Positions 44,721-58,840 of a stretch of DNA of 64,000 nt are shown here, piece by piece. The stretch comes from Cyanoderma ruficeps (Eukaryota > Chordata > Aves > Passeriformes > Timaliidae), in contig VZDJ01007755.1 in NCBI GenBank assembly GCA_008694505.1, positions 14,919,015 through 14,983,014 of the forward strand, given 5' to 3'. A program made the translations under genes and the position numbers. The notes under the pieces are model-generated. The model was given only the letters and a program-made list of their open reading frames with translations, had not been told where the DNA came from and did no database searches. Position 1 is the stretch's first letter, and each line of letters opens with the position of its first letter.

Positions 44721-47700
44721 TGCTATGAAATTCTAGTTTACTCGTGGTATAATGTGGGAGTTTTAGGAATATTTATTTAATTTTATACTTGGAGCTCGTC
44801 ACATGAAACTGCTCATGTTTGTTTGAAACAATGAGATGTTTTGCTTTTTCTCCAAGTGCTGTGGCTACAGCTGCACAGGACTGAAGTTGCCATAAAGCAT
44901 GTGAAAAGCAGTTAATGTGTACTTTTCAAACATGTAGGTTATATTTACATTCATCTTATATTTTTTCTGAATATTTTGCTGCCCAGCATGATTGACTCCT
45001 GATGTGCCAGTGGCTGGCTTTTAAATATGTTTTTCTCATGTCCTGCTAACATGTTCAAAAACAATGTCCTTATCCTTTGCAGAATATTAAGGTTTAATTT
45101 TGCTTTACTTGCTTCTCCTGTGTATAAGCTCCCCTGAGTGATAATCTTCCCTCTGGCCTTCCAAAACCTGATGAGGGTGGTGTTTGATACCCCTGCTCAA
45201 GGCAGCTTCCAGCTCTGCTGCAATAATGCCATAGGGAGCCACACTGGCTGCATCGTGCTGCCACAGAGAAAAGCCCAGTGTCCATCGTCGTGGTGCAGAG
45301 GAGATGCATGAGTAGGGAAGTGGTGGCAAATGTCATTCTAGGGAGGTACAAGCTGGCAAAACAGTGGCAGGTAGGATACCTGCCTGCTTATTTCCCCTTT
45401 GGAAGACCTTACGGGAAAGGGAAAGGGAGAAAAACTGCTGCTTTTCAGTAGCTAAAGCGTATTTGGAGGCTTCACTTTTCATCAGGCATTCTCATTTTCC
45501 CAGTTTCTAATATTGCTGTCTCATAAAGCTGGGCCTTGGGCCATGCCTCTCATACTGGCCTTCCCTTGCTTAGTAGCTAACCTCGATAAACTCATCAGCA
45601 GAGCTACAATTGCACTTTCCCACTTCCACTTTGGATTAATGGTGTAGCTCTCCGAAACTGAATGGATGCTGCTCTCCAGACCACAGAGGTCTGATTCTAG
45701 GTGAGCATTTAATTCCCCTCTTGGGAAGTAGAAATAAAAGCCCTAATCAGGTATGTTTCATGCTTCTCTCTTGGGTAGGCTTAACAAAATGAAGGATGAA
45801 AAAGATGCTATTGGAAGTCACTGCAGCGTGCTATCATTACAAGGCATAAAGCACTGGTTTGAAAATAGAAACAGCTGGTATGGGTGCAACTTTCAATTGT
45901 GTTTAGCTTCCACCTGGGTCAGTTTATTATTTCCTATTAAAATGCAAAGTAGTTCAATCAGAGGCATAAGCTCTTCTTCCTTTTGTTTATTAATGAAATC
46001 CTGGAAACGTGATAAACATGAATGGCCCTGGGAGTGATGAAGAACATATAACAGGTTTGGTACCATGTAAAAAATGTAAAGCTGGCAGTGCAGTTCTTAT
46101 TCAGAGAAGGAAAATGAGTCATGTTGTTCTGCAAACCTGAACCTGAGCCGGCAGAAACTCTGCTGGGCTGTGCCAGGCTGTTTCACATTGGAACAGCTCA
46201 CCTGCAGCTCTTCTGGGATCATTTCTTCCAAGAGCCCTTTCTGTTGCTTTGAAGGACCACAGAAAGGGCTCTGTCCCTTGACCTTGTATGCCAGAACATT
46301 TTTCTTTGCAGTGTGCTCCCACTGGGAAGGGTGATGAAAGCTTTATCAGTTGGAAATTGCAGAGGCTGTAGACAGAACAAAATAAATGGTGTGACGTCCC
46401 AAAAAAAACCCCAAACAAACCAGTCAGTGAAATCTAGTCCTGGTAAAGGTCAAGTTTGTTGTAGCACGTTGCTGACTAAATGCACATCCATCATAACAGA
46501 GTTTATTTTCCTCACTGCTGTCCTAATATTATTCTGCCGTAGTAACAAAGTACTGGCCGTGGTAGGGCAGGTAGTGTGGAGGGGGCTGATGCCCCTGCTC
46601 AGAAGTGACTCCGCATGCTGCAGCCAGCAAGAATGTGTTCCTGTCAGCTTTCCCTGCTTCAGAGTTGAGGTGAAGCTCCTTCTTTGTCTTTTCTGAGTGT
46701 CTATTTATAATAAATAATAAGCCAGTGATGTGCTCCCAGAATTAGATGTGGAATTCAATTTTGCCTGTGTTCACAGACTCTGAGGAGCAAACATGCTTTG
46801 TCTGATTTTGATCCAGCAAAGTAGCCTGAGCTGCTGTCCACAGTCATATGCTGGCTCTTTCTGTGCTCCTCAGTATTGGTTTAGCAGAGGATTTTCCTCA
46901 GAGATCAACCAACCCTTGAAGCACAGTGGAGAAATACCCTTTCCTTTTGTCATCTGTTGTGAGGCTCAGTTCTTGGCAGACACTTCTCAGGGTTCCCCAC
47001 AAAGCTGCTGCTGTGTTTGCGTTACCAGTGTGAGTATGGCAGACTCGTTCTTTACTGCAGTGTGAATCCCTGGGCCAGATCTCTGCCAGAGGTCTTCTAA
47101 CATCAAAGCACAGAGATGGTGGTTGTTGGCAACTAGAGACAGCAAAGATGGCTTATGTACCTGCACCCACTGTGGCTGGAGCTCTGGGTAAGATTCAGGG
47201 ATGAAGTGGGCACAGCTGCTGAGCAGTAGGGCTTGGGAAAAGCGTCCGATCTGAGGGGCAGCTGCAAGCAAATGAGACCTGTGGTCTTGCTGCTCTTGTT
47301 GACTGCCCTGCTGCAGTGTCAGTGGTGATATAACAGAGCCCAGTCTGACCTCAGCTGCTTTTTCCCTCCTGTTAAAACCCATCATGGTCCTCAGCAGCAG
47401 GTTCTGCCTTCTGCTGGGCAACTGGGCAGCCCAGGTCCATTTTGCCTCCTGTCACTATTTGTGGGTAGTCATCTTGTGGTGTAAACCGAGGGAAGAAAAG
47501 CTGTGCAAAAGCGAGGGGCCAAGAACTGCACTATCAATTTCCATCACAGGACTCTGAGGTTAAAACAAACAAATACAGAGTCTTGTGCATAGGGTGGTTA
47601 GCAATGTATAATTTGGTGATTTGACTTCCCAGTCAAAGTTGGTTGTTTTAACACAGTATCTTTCTCCAGACTTCTTCCTTTTATGGTGCTAATTGGCTTC

Positions 47701-50700
47701 TGCCTACCACGAAAAGAGGAGGTTTTCAGGAAGGTAATGGAAAATAATCAAAATCAAACTGTAGCCCCAAACTGTTTGTTGCAGCACCAGTGGCTTCTGG
47801 TGAGATGGGGCTTTGATGAAACAGTGCAGCTCTTGATTACCCTAAACTATTTTCAGTCTTCTGCACCTTTCGATAACATGGTTCCGTAGATCTCCTGTAA
47901 AGATAGCAGAAAACAATTTATATCTATGCCTTGGGGTGATGAAAGAAAAAAAAGATCAGAAATATACCAAGACACCTGGATTTCTGCTGAATTAAAATTT
48001 TATTACATTCACATATAGAGCAAAAAATTGGTATTAACTAAGTATACAAGTGGAGAGAATAATTCAAGATTGTTGTAATGTGTTTTATTTTCAAAAGAGA
48101 GGAGGAGAACTTTTTGAAACAGTTTTCTGTCTCCAGAAATGCCTGTATCAGAACTTGCATTGTTCTAAAAAACTGTAGGTTTGAAATTCAGTGTTTATCT
48201 CAATAAATTCTTAGCTTTTTTTTTTTTGTTGTTGTTGTTTAGGGAATCCTTGTCTTTTGGCATACGTACCTCTGTTGGTTCTTGATCGGGTTTTTTTTTT
48301 TCAGTATTAGTGCAAGCTGCAACCTAATTTATTGATAGGAGGGTTGTGTGGTGTTACCAGCATCTAGGCAGATAGAGTATGGAGAGACCCTTAGGAAATG
48401 GTGCTTTTTTCCCTTCTATTGTTCCAAGTGTAATTATATTCAGCTCTTTTTAGAGAAAAGCTTCACAGTTAAGTGAATGAAATAATGAAAACCTACAAAC
48501 TCAAGCAGTAGTCTGCTTCATCAGCAGCATATTTCTACTAGTTTAAAAGCAGTGATCAGCTTAGTAGGCATCTTGTTGTTTATTAGCAGCCTGGAACCAG
48601 CCCAAGAAGTTTCACTGTTGGGTTGTGCTGGTTTCCACCAGGAAGATCACAACGGATGTAGGACATATATCCTCACTGTTGGAAATCCTCCAGACTGATG
48701 GAGTTATGCTTGTTTGAGTGTTTCTCAACAGATCATTTCCCACCTGTCTGCCTGCATTCAGCATTTCTCAGTTGCTACGTGACAGAGCTGCTGCCGTCTT
48801 TGGGGTGCACGATGGCTGCTGCAGCCGTGCACAAGGTGTGTGTGTGGAGTGAGACCCAGCTCCGTGTGGGTGGGCTGCCCTTCAGGGGGGTCTGTGTCTG
48901 TCCATGGGCTGTAGCTTGATTCTAGAGTCAGCTCACTTCAACACCCTCCTAAAATACTTGAGGCTGACTGCCTGCATTTAGGAAGCGGGGCTCCTAACAC
49001 ACTTTGCAGTGTAATATGACTTTGGATGGCACTCTTCTGTATTTCCCGGAGTGAAGCTGTAGCTCAGGAAGAAGCTAGGACCAGTCAGTTCCTCTGTGTG
49101 AGAGTAACCTGAGCTGCTGGGTAAAAGAGCTCTTAAATTGAAAATGTTACAAATTCCTATACAATTTAGGAGCACTACAAACTTTGGCTCTGAATTTAAT
49201 ATCATATAAATTTGTAACTTTTTATTTAATAGAGCCTGACTTTTTAAAAATGGAAGTGAGTGTCTAGGAAGAATGTTAGATTTTGTCTAATATATGAATT
49301 TGGTACAGTGAGTTTCTGGTAATTTTTGTGGGTGGGATACACTCACCTTGACATGGGAAGCTGATGCCCGTGCACAGTTCTTGCACAGACTCTGTGGCTG
49401 CTCCAGCAGGGCACAACCCTGCAGTAGTGCCCTTGTGCCATCACCCAGCACTTTGGGATGCCCTGTAGTATCTCAAGTGGCAACAGGCAGCTCAATCACA
49501 TCCTAGATGTTGTTTACTAAAGGAACTGTGTTGTAACATTTACTTTTGTCATGTGGTATTTTTGCAGATTTTGCTTTCTACAATTATCTGTTACAGGCAT
49601 CTGTTTTCACATCCATGGGTTAATTATTCCTTGCACCACTAGTTTATGGGGCTGTATTGCTTCTGTGCTGTGTTTCAGTTCTCTTCCTTTCTCCTCTTTC
49701 TACCTCCTCCACAGGATTGCATCTGACCTGCTGTTGGGTTTGGTATGGCTGCAGGGATGATTACACCATGGCAGCATCTAATTTAATAAACAATAAAGCC
49801 ACTCTTTTGTATATGTAAAGTTTGTCAATGAAAAGAATGTTATCTGTGTGTTTTTTTATCACCCCACCACCAGCAAAATGTTCAGGTGTGGCTTTGGCAT
49901 TTCTAACCTGTGCCATAAGCATTATTTATTGCTCAGAGCCACTGTCTAAGATGTTTTAGGTCGGCTTTCCTGTCCTCTTAACTTAGCACACAGGTTTTGT
50001 GTGAACTGATTTGGTTAATGGTGTGATTTTTCTAGTTACTGAAGTGCATAAATCATTTCAACCTCTAGCATTGAAGCGATTAAACATGTAAATGTATGGG
50101 AATGAGTTATACGGGTATAAACATGTTTCTCTGAGAAGACACTTTTGTGTGTCCACACTAGGAATCACAGCAGTGTAACTGTACTGTGTGTGAGTTAATC
50201 AAAAAAAGAGCAGTATATGGTCCTGTGTTTCTCATACTAAATTCTATGCTCATAACACCAATCTCTTCCTTGCCTCTGTTGTGTATGCTTTTATGCTATA
50301 TGGATTGCCCTCCTAGAAGAATTTGTAATCTAGGGTGTTAGTTTGAAAGTACTGCTTTCAGTCTAAGTAGGGGAATCTCTGAGCAGGTGGGCTAAGTAAG
50401 GAAAAACACTAATATTATAATAAATGTGCTATTGGGTAGCCTGCCTTGCAGCTTCTCTCATTGCAGTTAAAGTAAGCTTTATAGTAAAAGAACATTATTT
50501 GGGCAGCCAGGGTGACCTTTGTAGTTTTCATAGTATATGTGTAATAATACTATCTCCAATACATTTGCCTGCCTCTGTGCTTATTTACTGAATATGTCAT
50601 CAGCATCTCCTGTTCCTCCTCAGTTCAGCATGTGTCCCTTGGGCTGTATTTTCTGCACTTTATTTGAGTCCTGTTCTGAAGAGTCGTACTTGTGTGTTTT

Positions 50701-52499
50701 CTTTACAACATTCCTTAGTCTGGTACCCTCTTGCTTCACTCAAAGGAGCTAAAAACGTTAAGGCAGGTGTGCTTAGTGGTAGCATCACAGAGGAAATCTG
50801 GCAGATGCTTTGACAGAGTTCATTTTTCAAGGTCAGCCCCCATCTACCTTACCAATTTTCCTTCCTCATCCATTAGAGCTCCAGCAGATTAAGCAGGGGT
50901 CCCATGGGCAACAGCCTGCTGTACAAACCTGACTTATCCCTGGCTTAGGTGCCAGGTTCGGGGTGCTGTGAGAACAGAGTGGATCATTAAAGACAGAGGG
51001 AGGTTTGCAAATGTGACTTGCAGGAGCATCTCTAATATCTGACATATCTTAACTTGTGAAGCTTGTTTTGACTACCTTAATAGTGTTCTTTGTACGTGTA
51101 TTTTTTTCCTCCTTTGTCTATTTGTGTAGGGATTTTAAAAAGCAGACTGAACATCTTTTCCACCTTCCCTGGCAAATTTGTCTTCTGACAGTCCAAGCCC
51201 AAGTTCAGCAGCAGGGTTGAGACCTGGTAATCTGTTTTACAGGCTTTAGCTGCACAAGGTAACAGCAGCAAATTGTTGTCCTCTGTATGAACTGCACTTA
51301 AGGATGTTACAAAATTTGTATGTGACTTTCATGGGTATTTCTTGAAAGTGGGAGACCAAGGATGTTTGGGAATATTTCATTCTGGGCTCTGGAGGGTGGT
51401 GTTTTCTGGGGACATGGGTACAGACATAGTTAACATCTAAAAGTTTTAGAAGCGCTTTGTCTCTCAATTTTCTTCATTAGTAGGAAGTTTTTACTTAGGT
51501 TTTAATGCAGTAGTGGCCTCCTTCTCTCTCTCAGGAAGCAGTTCGTCTAGAATCCCCCACAGAGCACACAGAAGTTAATTGTGCAGTCTCCTGCCTTTAT
51601 GGGCTGCAATGCAGGAGGAACTTGTGCAACTCTAGCAAAGGGAAGGGCAAGTGTGTTCTTGTCCTGTCTATGGAAACGTGTTGTCCTTTCTCTTAGAGAA
51701 GGCAGCAGTTAACAAAACAACATAGATGTGATTTCTGGCTAAGTAGTCAAAGTTGTGAAGATCTTGGAAAGCTTAATTCATTATGGTTTCATTGCTGTTT
51801 GTCATTTGTAGGGAAAGAGGTTCCAGGCATGTGAGAATGATGCCAGATTGTGAAAGTAACATCCTAGAAAGGGGCAGAATTAGCAACACCTTAGAGCTTC
51901 TACAAAGCATAACATGCTCTAGTGGGGTCTCTATTGGGTTTGGATGCAGAACTTGTTTTGCTGCTACTTTTGTAAGGTATTTCATGGAGAGTCTCAGAGT
52001 GTTTCCTGATTTCCAGTGATTCGTATGTGAAATTTTCATGCTGAGTCTTATCAAGAATACAGAGGAAATACTGAGAGCTAATAGTGGTTTGAATGAAATT
52101 CATGAAAGCTGAGGGGCAAACTTGATGTACAAAGGAGCACATCAAAGGATTTCCCCCATTCTGAGAAGGTTTTTTTGTTGGTTGTTTAGTTTTTCTTGAG
52201 CATCATGAGCTTTGAAAGGGAAGTGGCTCTGGTAGTTTTCAGGCTGCTTTAACGGTCCTCTCATTGTGGAATCTGCATGAACAGGTTTATCAACAGGGAT
52301 TTGAAGATGGGTATTGTTAACAATCTTTTTATTTAAAAAAACCAAAAAAGTTGACAGGCTGAAAGGAGGCTGAGCTGAAAGTAATGTATTTTTGCTTTTT
52401 ACTTAAATGTGATCGTAAGACACAAGTTCCACTTTTTTATATTGCTGCCTGTGAAGGAGTTCAGTGTTCTGAATATACAGATTATCATGGCCTTTGGGA
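44721..52499. other. Intron 2, central non-coding segment
   Basis: No gene or recognisable repeat family. A perfect 28-nt hairpin lies at 48805-48832 and short poly-T runs are scattered. Minus-strand open frames around 46987-47421 and others are short and without recognisable motifs. Confidence 0.5.
48805..48832. repeat. 28-nt hairpin
   Basis: GTGCAC-GAT-GGCTG-CTG-CAGCC-GTGCAC forms an 11-bp stem with a 3-nt bulge and a 3-nt loop. It is short enough to be accidental. No evidence of a small RNA precursor was seen around it. Confidence 0.7.
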
Positions 52500-52970
52500 T
52501 GTTGTGCCTCCACCGGTTTACCTACTTTCTGGCTTTTGGTATTGAATGATAAACACTCCTGTTCTGCCCCTGTCCTCCATTATCTGTACTCACAGCCAAC
52601 CTGACCATCTTAAACATGATTAAAATAGAATTCAAAAGTTATTAGCTAATTGTGACGCAAAGTACTTAATTTGCCATTGCACCCTAATAACTTAAAGGTA
52701 CTCCTGATAGCTCAGTAATAACCATATCATAAGCAAAAGGACACGGTTGCTACTAACTTAATAGGCAGCTTCCCTCAAGATAAAACAAATAACATACCTC
52801 AATGAAATCGGATTCAAGCTTAGTAAAATCATCTTGGCAAGCAAAGAGAGTATTTGTTAATTTTTCTGTGAAATGTTATCATTGCCAAGAAAACTTGGTT
52901 ACAAAAAACAGAGATGGCAAAAGTATTTGCATGAATAATTGATTTAACATTTCATTCGTTTAAGTGATTT
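52500..52970. other. Candidate intronic enhancer-like segment
   Basis: The segment has almost no open frames. It combines several TAAT/ATTA cores, GTGACGCAAA (a CRE or C/EBP-like word near 52652) and an octamer context TATTTGCATGAATAAT near 52923-52938. Long interspersed homopolymers are absent. The motifs are visible directly; enhancer function is inferred. Confidence 0.3.
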
Positions 52971-55900
52971 TAGGAAAAGTGGTTTTGATATGCTCTGGAA
53001 AACTAGAAAGTTTTTAAGGACTTATTTGCAAGATACCAAACACTGTAGGAGATGTGGGGCTTAAAGGCTTGCAGACTGTTCTTCAGTATATCCAGTGTGT
53101 GCACAAGCCTGAAAAGAAAGAAAAGTAGACATGGCATTTTAAAAGATTAAAATCCTGGTGGTCAAGCTGTGGCTATGGACCCATGGCTGTGCAGGAAAGC
53201 CCATGTGTGTAGTCCCTTATTGCCTGATGTCCTCACAAATACAGCAAATTGCCCCCTGTGATGAGAAGGATGATGGCAGGTATCTGCAGCCTCCTGCTCT
53301 GCTCTGCGTCTCCATGACTGGGCAGTTGGTCACTCAGAGTGCTGGCTGGTCCCAGAGGTGTCCCAAAGTCCTAGAGGAAGAGAGGGGCTGTGGCACAGGT
53401 CTGTAGACAGTGGTTTGGCTGAAGAAACACCTATTTGGGGATTGCAAGGCTTAGGTTTTCTGGAGACATATCTGTATAGTAGCAAAAGAGCTTGAAGGTG
53501 TGTTTGGTATCTGAAGACAGGCAAAAACCATGAGGATCAAGGATGTATTCAGTCACAGAATATTCTGAGTTGGAAGGAACCCACAAGGACCTCAGCTCAT
53601 ACATGTTTTGGGAAGTGTCAGCGACTTCAGTGTCTGTCAGATGGAGGAACCTCACTTTCTGAAAAGTGATGGGGTATGTGGGGTAAAGATCCTGGTTTGG
53701 GTTGGGACAACAGCTGGTGAGCAGAGGATAGACCCCTCTCAGCCACATCTGAAGCCTGTAATGCAACCTGAAGATTCAGGAGGTTGGGCTGACACGGTAT
53801 TGAAATTGCTTTTAAAACACTTACCTGCCCAGCCTTGTGTGAAAAAATGTAGATTAGGGTTTCAGCCTGTTCCTCTTATCAGTCTGCATCTCCCTGGTAC
53901 ACCAGAGCAGAGAGAGAAGGAATATGGTAAACAGAAACTCCCTGGCCCATCCACGGTCTGGGGTAGTGCTCTCCTGGCCTCACCCTTGTTGCCGTCTCGC
54001 AATGTGGGAGATGGTTTCCATCTACCTGTATAAACTGTTCTCTGGTCATGAGTCAGCAGCTCTCAACATCCCATCCCAACTATTTATTCCTTTCTATTCT
54101 AAAATGTCAGCATTTATGCAAGTGCCAGTTGTGTCTGGGTGGATGATGGTCCTGAGTTTGGGAATGAGGGTTTGAACATCCTGGGAGAAGGCTGTGACAG
54201 AGACTACATTTTTGGACTGGCTTCTGTTGAGCATTCGGGCACCCTACACCCACCAGGGCGACTGACTGTCAACCAGTGTGTTCTGTACACCAGGGGAGTG
54301 GCTGTATTAACTCTGTTTCATGGTGTAATCATTAGTTCTGGTGTGAAACTCCTAGGCAGGTAGGTCACCTCCTTAGTAGTGAAAATACAGGTTTCATTTT
54401 GGAAAAACTTTCCTTTTTGGGCAAACAGAGGTTAGGGTGATTCTACTGACTTGTGGAGCCTTGGCTGTCCATGTTTGAATCCACCTCTGTGTTCCCTGTG
54501 ACCCAGGTATCCGCGTTTGTTCCGCTGTCATTTCCATACATGTCTCTCATTCTCCACGCTCATCTGTGGCGTAGAAAGACGTAGTTTGCTCTCATGTCAG
54601 TAGCATTCCTGCAACATGACTACACCGTGTTGTGCAATTTATACTTTTCCAGTTAATGTGTCAAGTTTGTCCATCTGGATTAGATCCAACAACTATTAGT
54701 TCATTTTGTAATATGTCTGATTTGCTTTCATCTCTACTTCTGATGCTGCTTCTGATCAGGCAGGTTGTAGCAAATCCCATGTTTCTCTCTTTTTTCTTAG
54801 GTGGTGGGGGTTTTTTGTTGTTGTTGGTTTGTTGGGGGTTTTTTTTGTCTCTGGTGCATTCCCTTATGACACCATGTCACTCATCATTTCAGATCCTTCC
54901 CATCTGCTCCTCACATGCTTTGCTCTGCCATTAAGATTATCCACCACTTTTTGTCTATCTCACTTCCTTCTAAATGCTTTATGAGCCCTCTGAGCTTGCC
55001 CCTACCTTTTCTTTCACTGTCATGCTGAAATAACAATCTTAAGATGTTTGAAATCTTCTCCATGTAAATGATTCAGTCCCTTAATCTTTAGCAAATATTT
55101 CCACAAAGGTTTGACATCCTTTTACTCAGTATTTGGCATTTATCTATTCTTTAAAATGCCATGTAACTTTTTTTTTTTTAAATCTCATAAGAATGGGTTT
55201 TTTAATATTTCTTCCTGTACATTCTTCTTCTCTGTTTTTTTGGCTCCTATATATATACTTTTTTCTATAGAAGGTTTCATGAGCTTTTAGGTTTTAATAC
55301 ATTTTTCCCCTGTTACCTTTGCTTTATAATTATTTGTATTCATGCATCTTCTCATAATGTAGGAACTGTATGTGCCAAGGAATTCCTGAGACTCATGGAC
55401 ACGTAACCTTAAATTAAATATAAGAATAAAAAGATAAGAACAAATTATAATAGCACAGAGAGCAAGAGATTACAACAGGGTATTTGGTTAAAATGCGGTT
55501 TTCGTAATATATGTTCCTGAAAATTGCAAATATATTCTGTTATGTTTATGAGCCAACTTTTGTTATGCAGAGTTATAAAGGTATTCAGTCTCTATGGAGC
55601 CAAATGATGTGAGTTATTCAAAAAAGAAAAGCAGGTTGATACTGTCAAAGTGCTTCTCTGAAAAAAAAAAAAAGAATAGAAACCTCATCGTTCTCCACTT
55701 GGGTAGGATAACATTTCTTACTGGCATAGACAACTCTTCAACTGTACTAGCTGCTAGGGAACAGTGCAAAATTATATAATTTAGACATACGAGGAAGTAA
55801 AATTAAATAGCCATGAGATGAGCATACCATTAAACAGATCTAATTTATAATGGACTCTTATGCAAATTGCCTTTGAGCACTCAGTAAAAGAAAATGAAAA

Positions 55901-57229
55901 GAAATTAATAAGGACAGCTCAGACTAAAAAGTTGCAGGGAAAAAAAAAAGTAAAAGCCTGTTCCAGCTCACTCTCCACACACCCCAGAGTGTTAAATAAG
56001 CATTCCCATTAGCCATATAAATATATGATGTGATAATAAAACTTGCACTTAACTTTTAAGGACCAAACTCACTTTGCAGTGGCTCCAACTGGGTGAGTAA
56101 GATTTCAAATAAAATACATTTACTTTGTCATGCGATTCATTACTGGAGGAAGAGAGATGTGTTTTCATGAGTATTTTGCTCTTTGCTAGCTGCTGAATAT
56201 CTGCCCTCAGTGAAATCCAGGCAGTTACTTGCCTTGCCATTAGTGTGGGATTGCAGGTTCCAGAGCACCACTGATGCTCCTCCTGCTGCACAGTCCCCTC
56301 TGATATGTTAAGGAAAGGACTTCTCACCAGTTTTCCTCCCTTTTTGTTGTTCTGTGAAAGACATGGGGAGCAGGGAACTCTGACAGCTTAGAATAGCTGG
56401 AAGTATTTTATTGCAAAAAAAATTCAGTTTGGAGTTTTGTAGTGTCCTCTGATAAATCAGAAATGATAGACTGAATATATTCAATTATAGGAAACCTGTA
56501 TTTTCTCAGAGAAGAAGAAGGTTTATTTCTACCTTAGTTTGAAAGTGATGTAATATTCTGCATGTTTGCAAACATCAAGGTTTGCAGCTTTTCCATGTTC
56601 TTTGTATCCTTCTGATTACAGAAGGGAAGAATTTTAGTTCTGTTCAGTGAAGCCATTAAAAAAATCTACAGAACTCTGCCATTTTTCTTGGCATTAAGAG
56701 GGTTTTGCAATAGTTGACTTGTTTAATTAGTACTGGCCATCTTGTTCCTAATTATTGCTGCTTTCCCACATTTCCAGCTGAGGCAGAATATACTAAAGTG
56801 AAGTCTTTTCCCTTTATGTGTATTATAATAATATATTTAAATATTTATACAATGAGAGAGCAAGGCTATAAACACACTGTGTATACAGTTTTTCTGCAGA
56901 CAGTGTATTTATATACTTGACAAGCAGGACTTTTTTCTGAAGAATTTGAGAAATCCTGCAAGCAATGTCATCTTCCTGTGCTAGCTTTTTTGGTATTGAA
57001 ATGCCGTTACGGGTGTGCTGATCTGTGGGAAGAAAGATCCATCCCTGTAGTATTTTGTGGAATTAAAACGATGATCTTTTCCATTCCCTGTTGTTTTTTC
57101 TCCAGTAAACAAGAGCTTGTAGCTATACCTAGTTTGTGTCCTTTAAAATTCTCTGATGGAAATAGGGTTTTCCGCTGGTTGTATTTTCAACCCTTGAAGC
57201 ATTCAATTTCTGACAGTGGAATATGATAC
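52971..57229. other. Intron 2, distal non-coding segment
   Basis: Apart from the CR1 fragment at about 53.55 kb, this is AT-rich DNA with many T runs (for example 54806-54847 and 55169-55180) and no recognisable gene. Open frames near 53608-54033 overlap the CR1 remnant and are not supported. Confidence 0.5.
53550..53612 (-). mobile_element. CR1 LINE 3'-end fragment
   Basis: TCACAGAATATTCTGAGTTGG, followed by AAGGAACCCACAAGGACC, is the reverse complement of the conserved 3' end of avian CR1 retrotransposons. Only about 50-60 bp can be recognised, as expected for the 5' truncation typical of CR1. It is inert. Confidence 0.8.
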
Positions 57230-57560
57230 TTAAAGCCACAGACATTAATTATTACCCATTGGAGGTCGCACTTTCAACCCATGGGACATTAATTTTCCTG
57301 ATATATGGAAAATTCCGGCCTGTTAGTTTTAATTAAATATTTCAGAAGCACATTTTCTTGTAAATGGACTACAGTTTCTTATCCTTTACCCTTGATATTT
57401 GGCTAATTCTGCATATAATTATCATCTTATTTTGCAAGCCTCCTTCAAAGCGCTTTCCTGTCTCAAAACTCCATTCAGCTGTTACAAATTTGTCATTTAA
57501 AAAAGAAAGGTGTCTTTGCCAATCATCGGCCAACATTGTCGAGAAAGAGATGGGGAAAAC
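57230..57560. other. Candidate intronic enhancer-like segment
   Basis: Two GACATTAATT-type words (57240-57250 and 57286-57296) lie 46 bp apart, followed by GGAAAATTCCGG and TTTTAATTAAAT. The dense palindromic and homeodomain-like motifs lie in sequence free of repeats. Function is inferred only. Confidence 0.3.
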
Positions 57561-58019
57561 TATCTTTCAGGTTTTCTTGGGAAGTGAAATTATAATGACA
57601 TGCCAGTCCTTCCTTGTGCCAGCAAACTGGTGTCTCTTAAGCATGTATAATCCCAGTGTGAGACCAAGCAGGAATGCCAGCATAGCTATGGGTGGCAGGG
57701 AGGATGGTTATCAAATTGTATTGTACACAGGAGGTGACAAGTGAGGCATGAGAGAATGCTTCCCACTGTGACCCTGGGAACCCAAGAGTTCCTGGTGAGG
57801 CTGGAAGATGAGGATGCTGGTTGTTCCCTAGATCCTGGCATAGCCCAGTCTCCTCTCCTGATGGGTGTTGCAAATGCAGATTAGGAGCAGGACCGTGTCA
57901 CCAGACTTGGATCCCATAGTATCTCAAGTTTTTCCCTGAAGGCCATATAAAGGAAGCTGGAATCTACATTTTTCCATCTGAAAAGGAAAAAAGTTTCAAT
58001 TTTCTTTCCAGAAGTGTCT

Positions 58020-58073
58020 GCTGGGGGTCTACCCAATGTCAATGAGTAGACCCAATGGGTCTGCCCAGCAGTC
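58020..58073. repeat. Imperfect inverted/direct repeat around GGGTCTACCCAATG
   Basis: The words GGGTCTACCCAATG, GTAGACCCAATG and GGGTCTGCCCAGCA follow one another between TGCTGGG and CCCAGCA outer arms, giving overlapping direct and inverted complementarity. It is probably a local duplication that can fold as a hairpin. Confidence 0.6.
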
Positions 58074-58840
58074 AATGCTCTTTTAATATGTGAAGGTGCA
58101 GTTGTGTATTGCAGAGTGATCCTGGGAAGAGAGTCAGGAGGGAATCGGGACTTTGCAGTTGCTGGGATTTTGCTGCTGCAGATGTTGCTGCTGCTGCAGA
58201 CCAGCAGAGCACTAAGGCAGCAGCAAAATCTTTCTGTTAACGTTTTCAACCCATTCCCAAAGCCAGTCAGGTCCCAGGTAGCACTCCCAGTGGCTGAGCA
58301 CTCTCCTCCTCAGCATTATGGTTTTGTCACAAGGCTCCATCCTCTGATACTATCTTGCTCTTCTCTAAACAATTAATAAAATGCAGACAAAAAGCCTAGA
58401 GGTTTAAAATATGTAATTATATAAGTAATTTAGAACTAGGAAAATGCTGCAGAAACCAATTACAATTATACATTTCAGTAATGACTGACTTGGCCAAATG
58501 CATGTTTTGTGTGTGAATTCCGTGATAAATTTGAAGATGACATGCTTGAGTATAAGGGAAAATTAATTCTAAATGCTGAGTACTTCCATATTAGACGTAA
58601 AATGTGGCTCATACACCCAGTGAACATGAGCCTGTGTTCTGTGGGCTGTCGCAGCTTAAATTTTGAGCAGCAGGGCAGGCAGTAACAAGTCTTTGAGGAA
58701 GAAAGCTTGAATAGTTCAAGGGCTTTGGAAAAAAAGTGTTCTGTACCTGCTCATGATGCAAAATATATTTAATTCCTTATATTTTACAGATTCCATGCAA
58801 CTTGAATTGATTCAGACATTTATTACTGACTTATAAATGG

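Noticed and set aside
46987..47421. 144-codon minus-strand open frame
   Set aside because: No recognisable domain, promoter or splice context. The length is compatible with chance in a 64-kb window.
53608..54033. 141-codon open frame
   Set aside because: It begins at the edge of a CR1 fragment and has no recognisable protein similarity. It is treated as chance.
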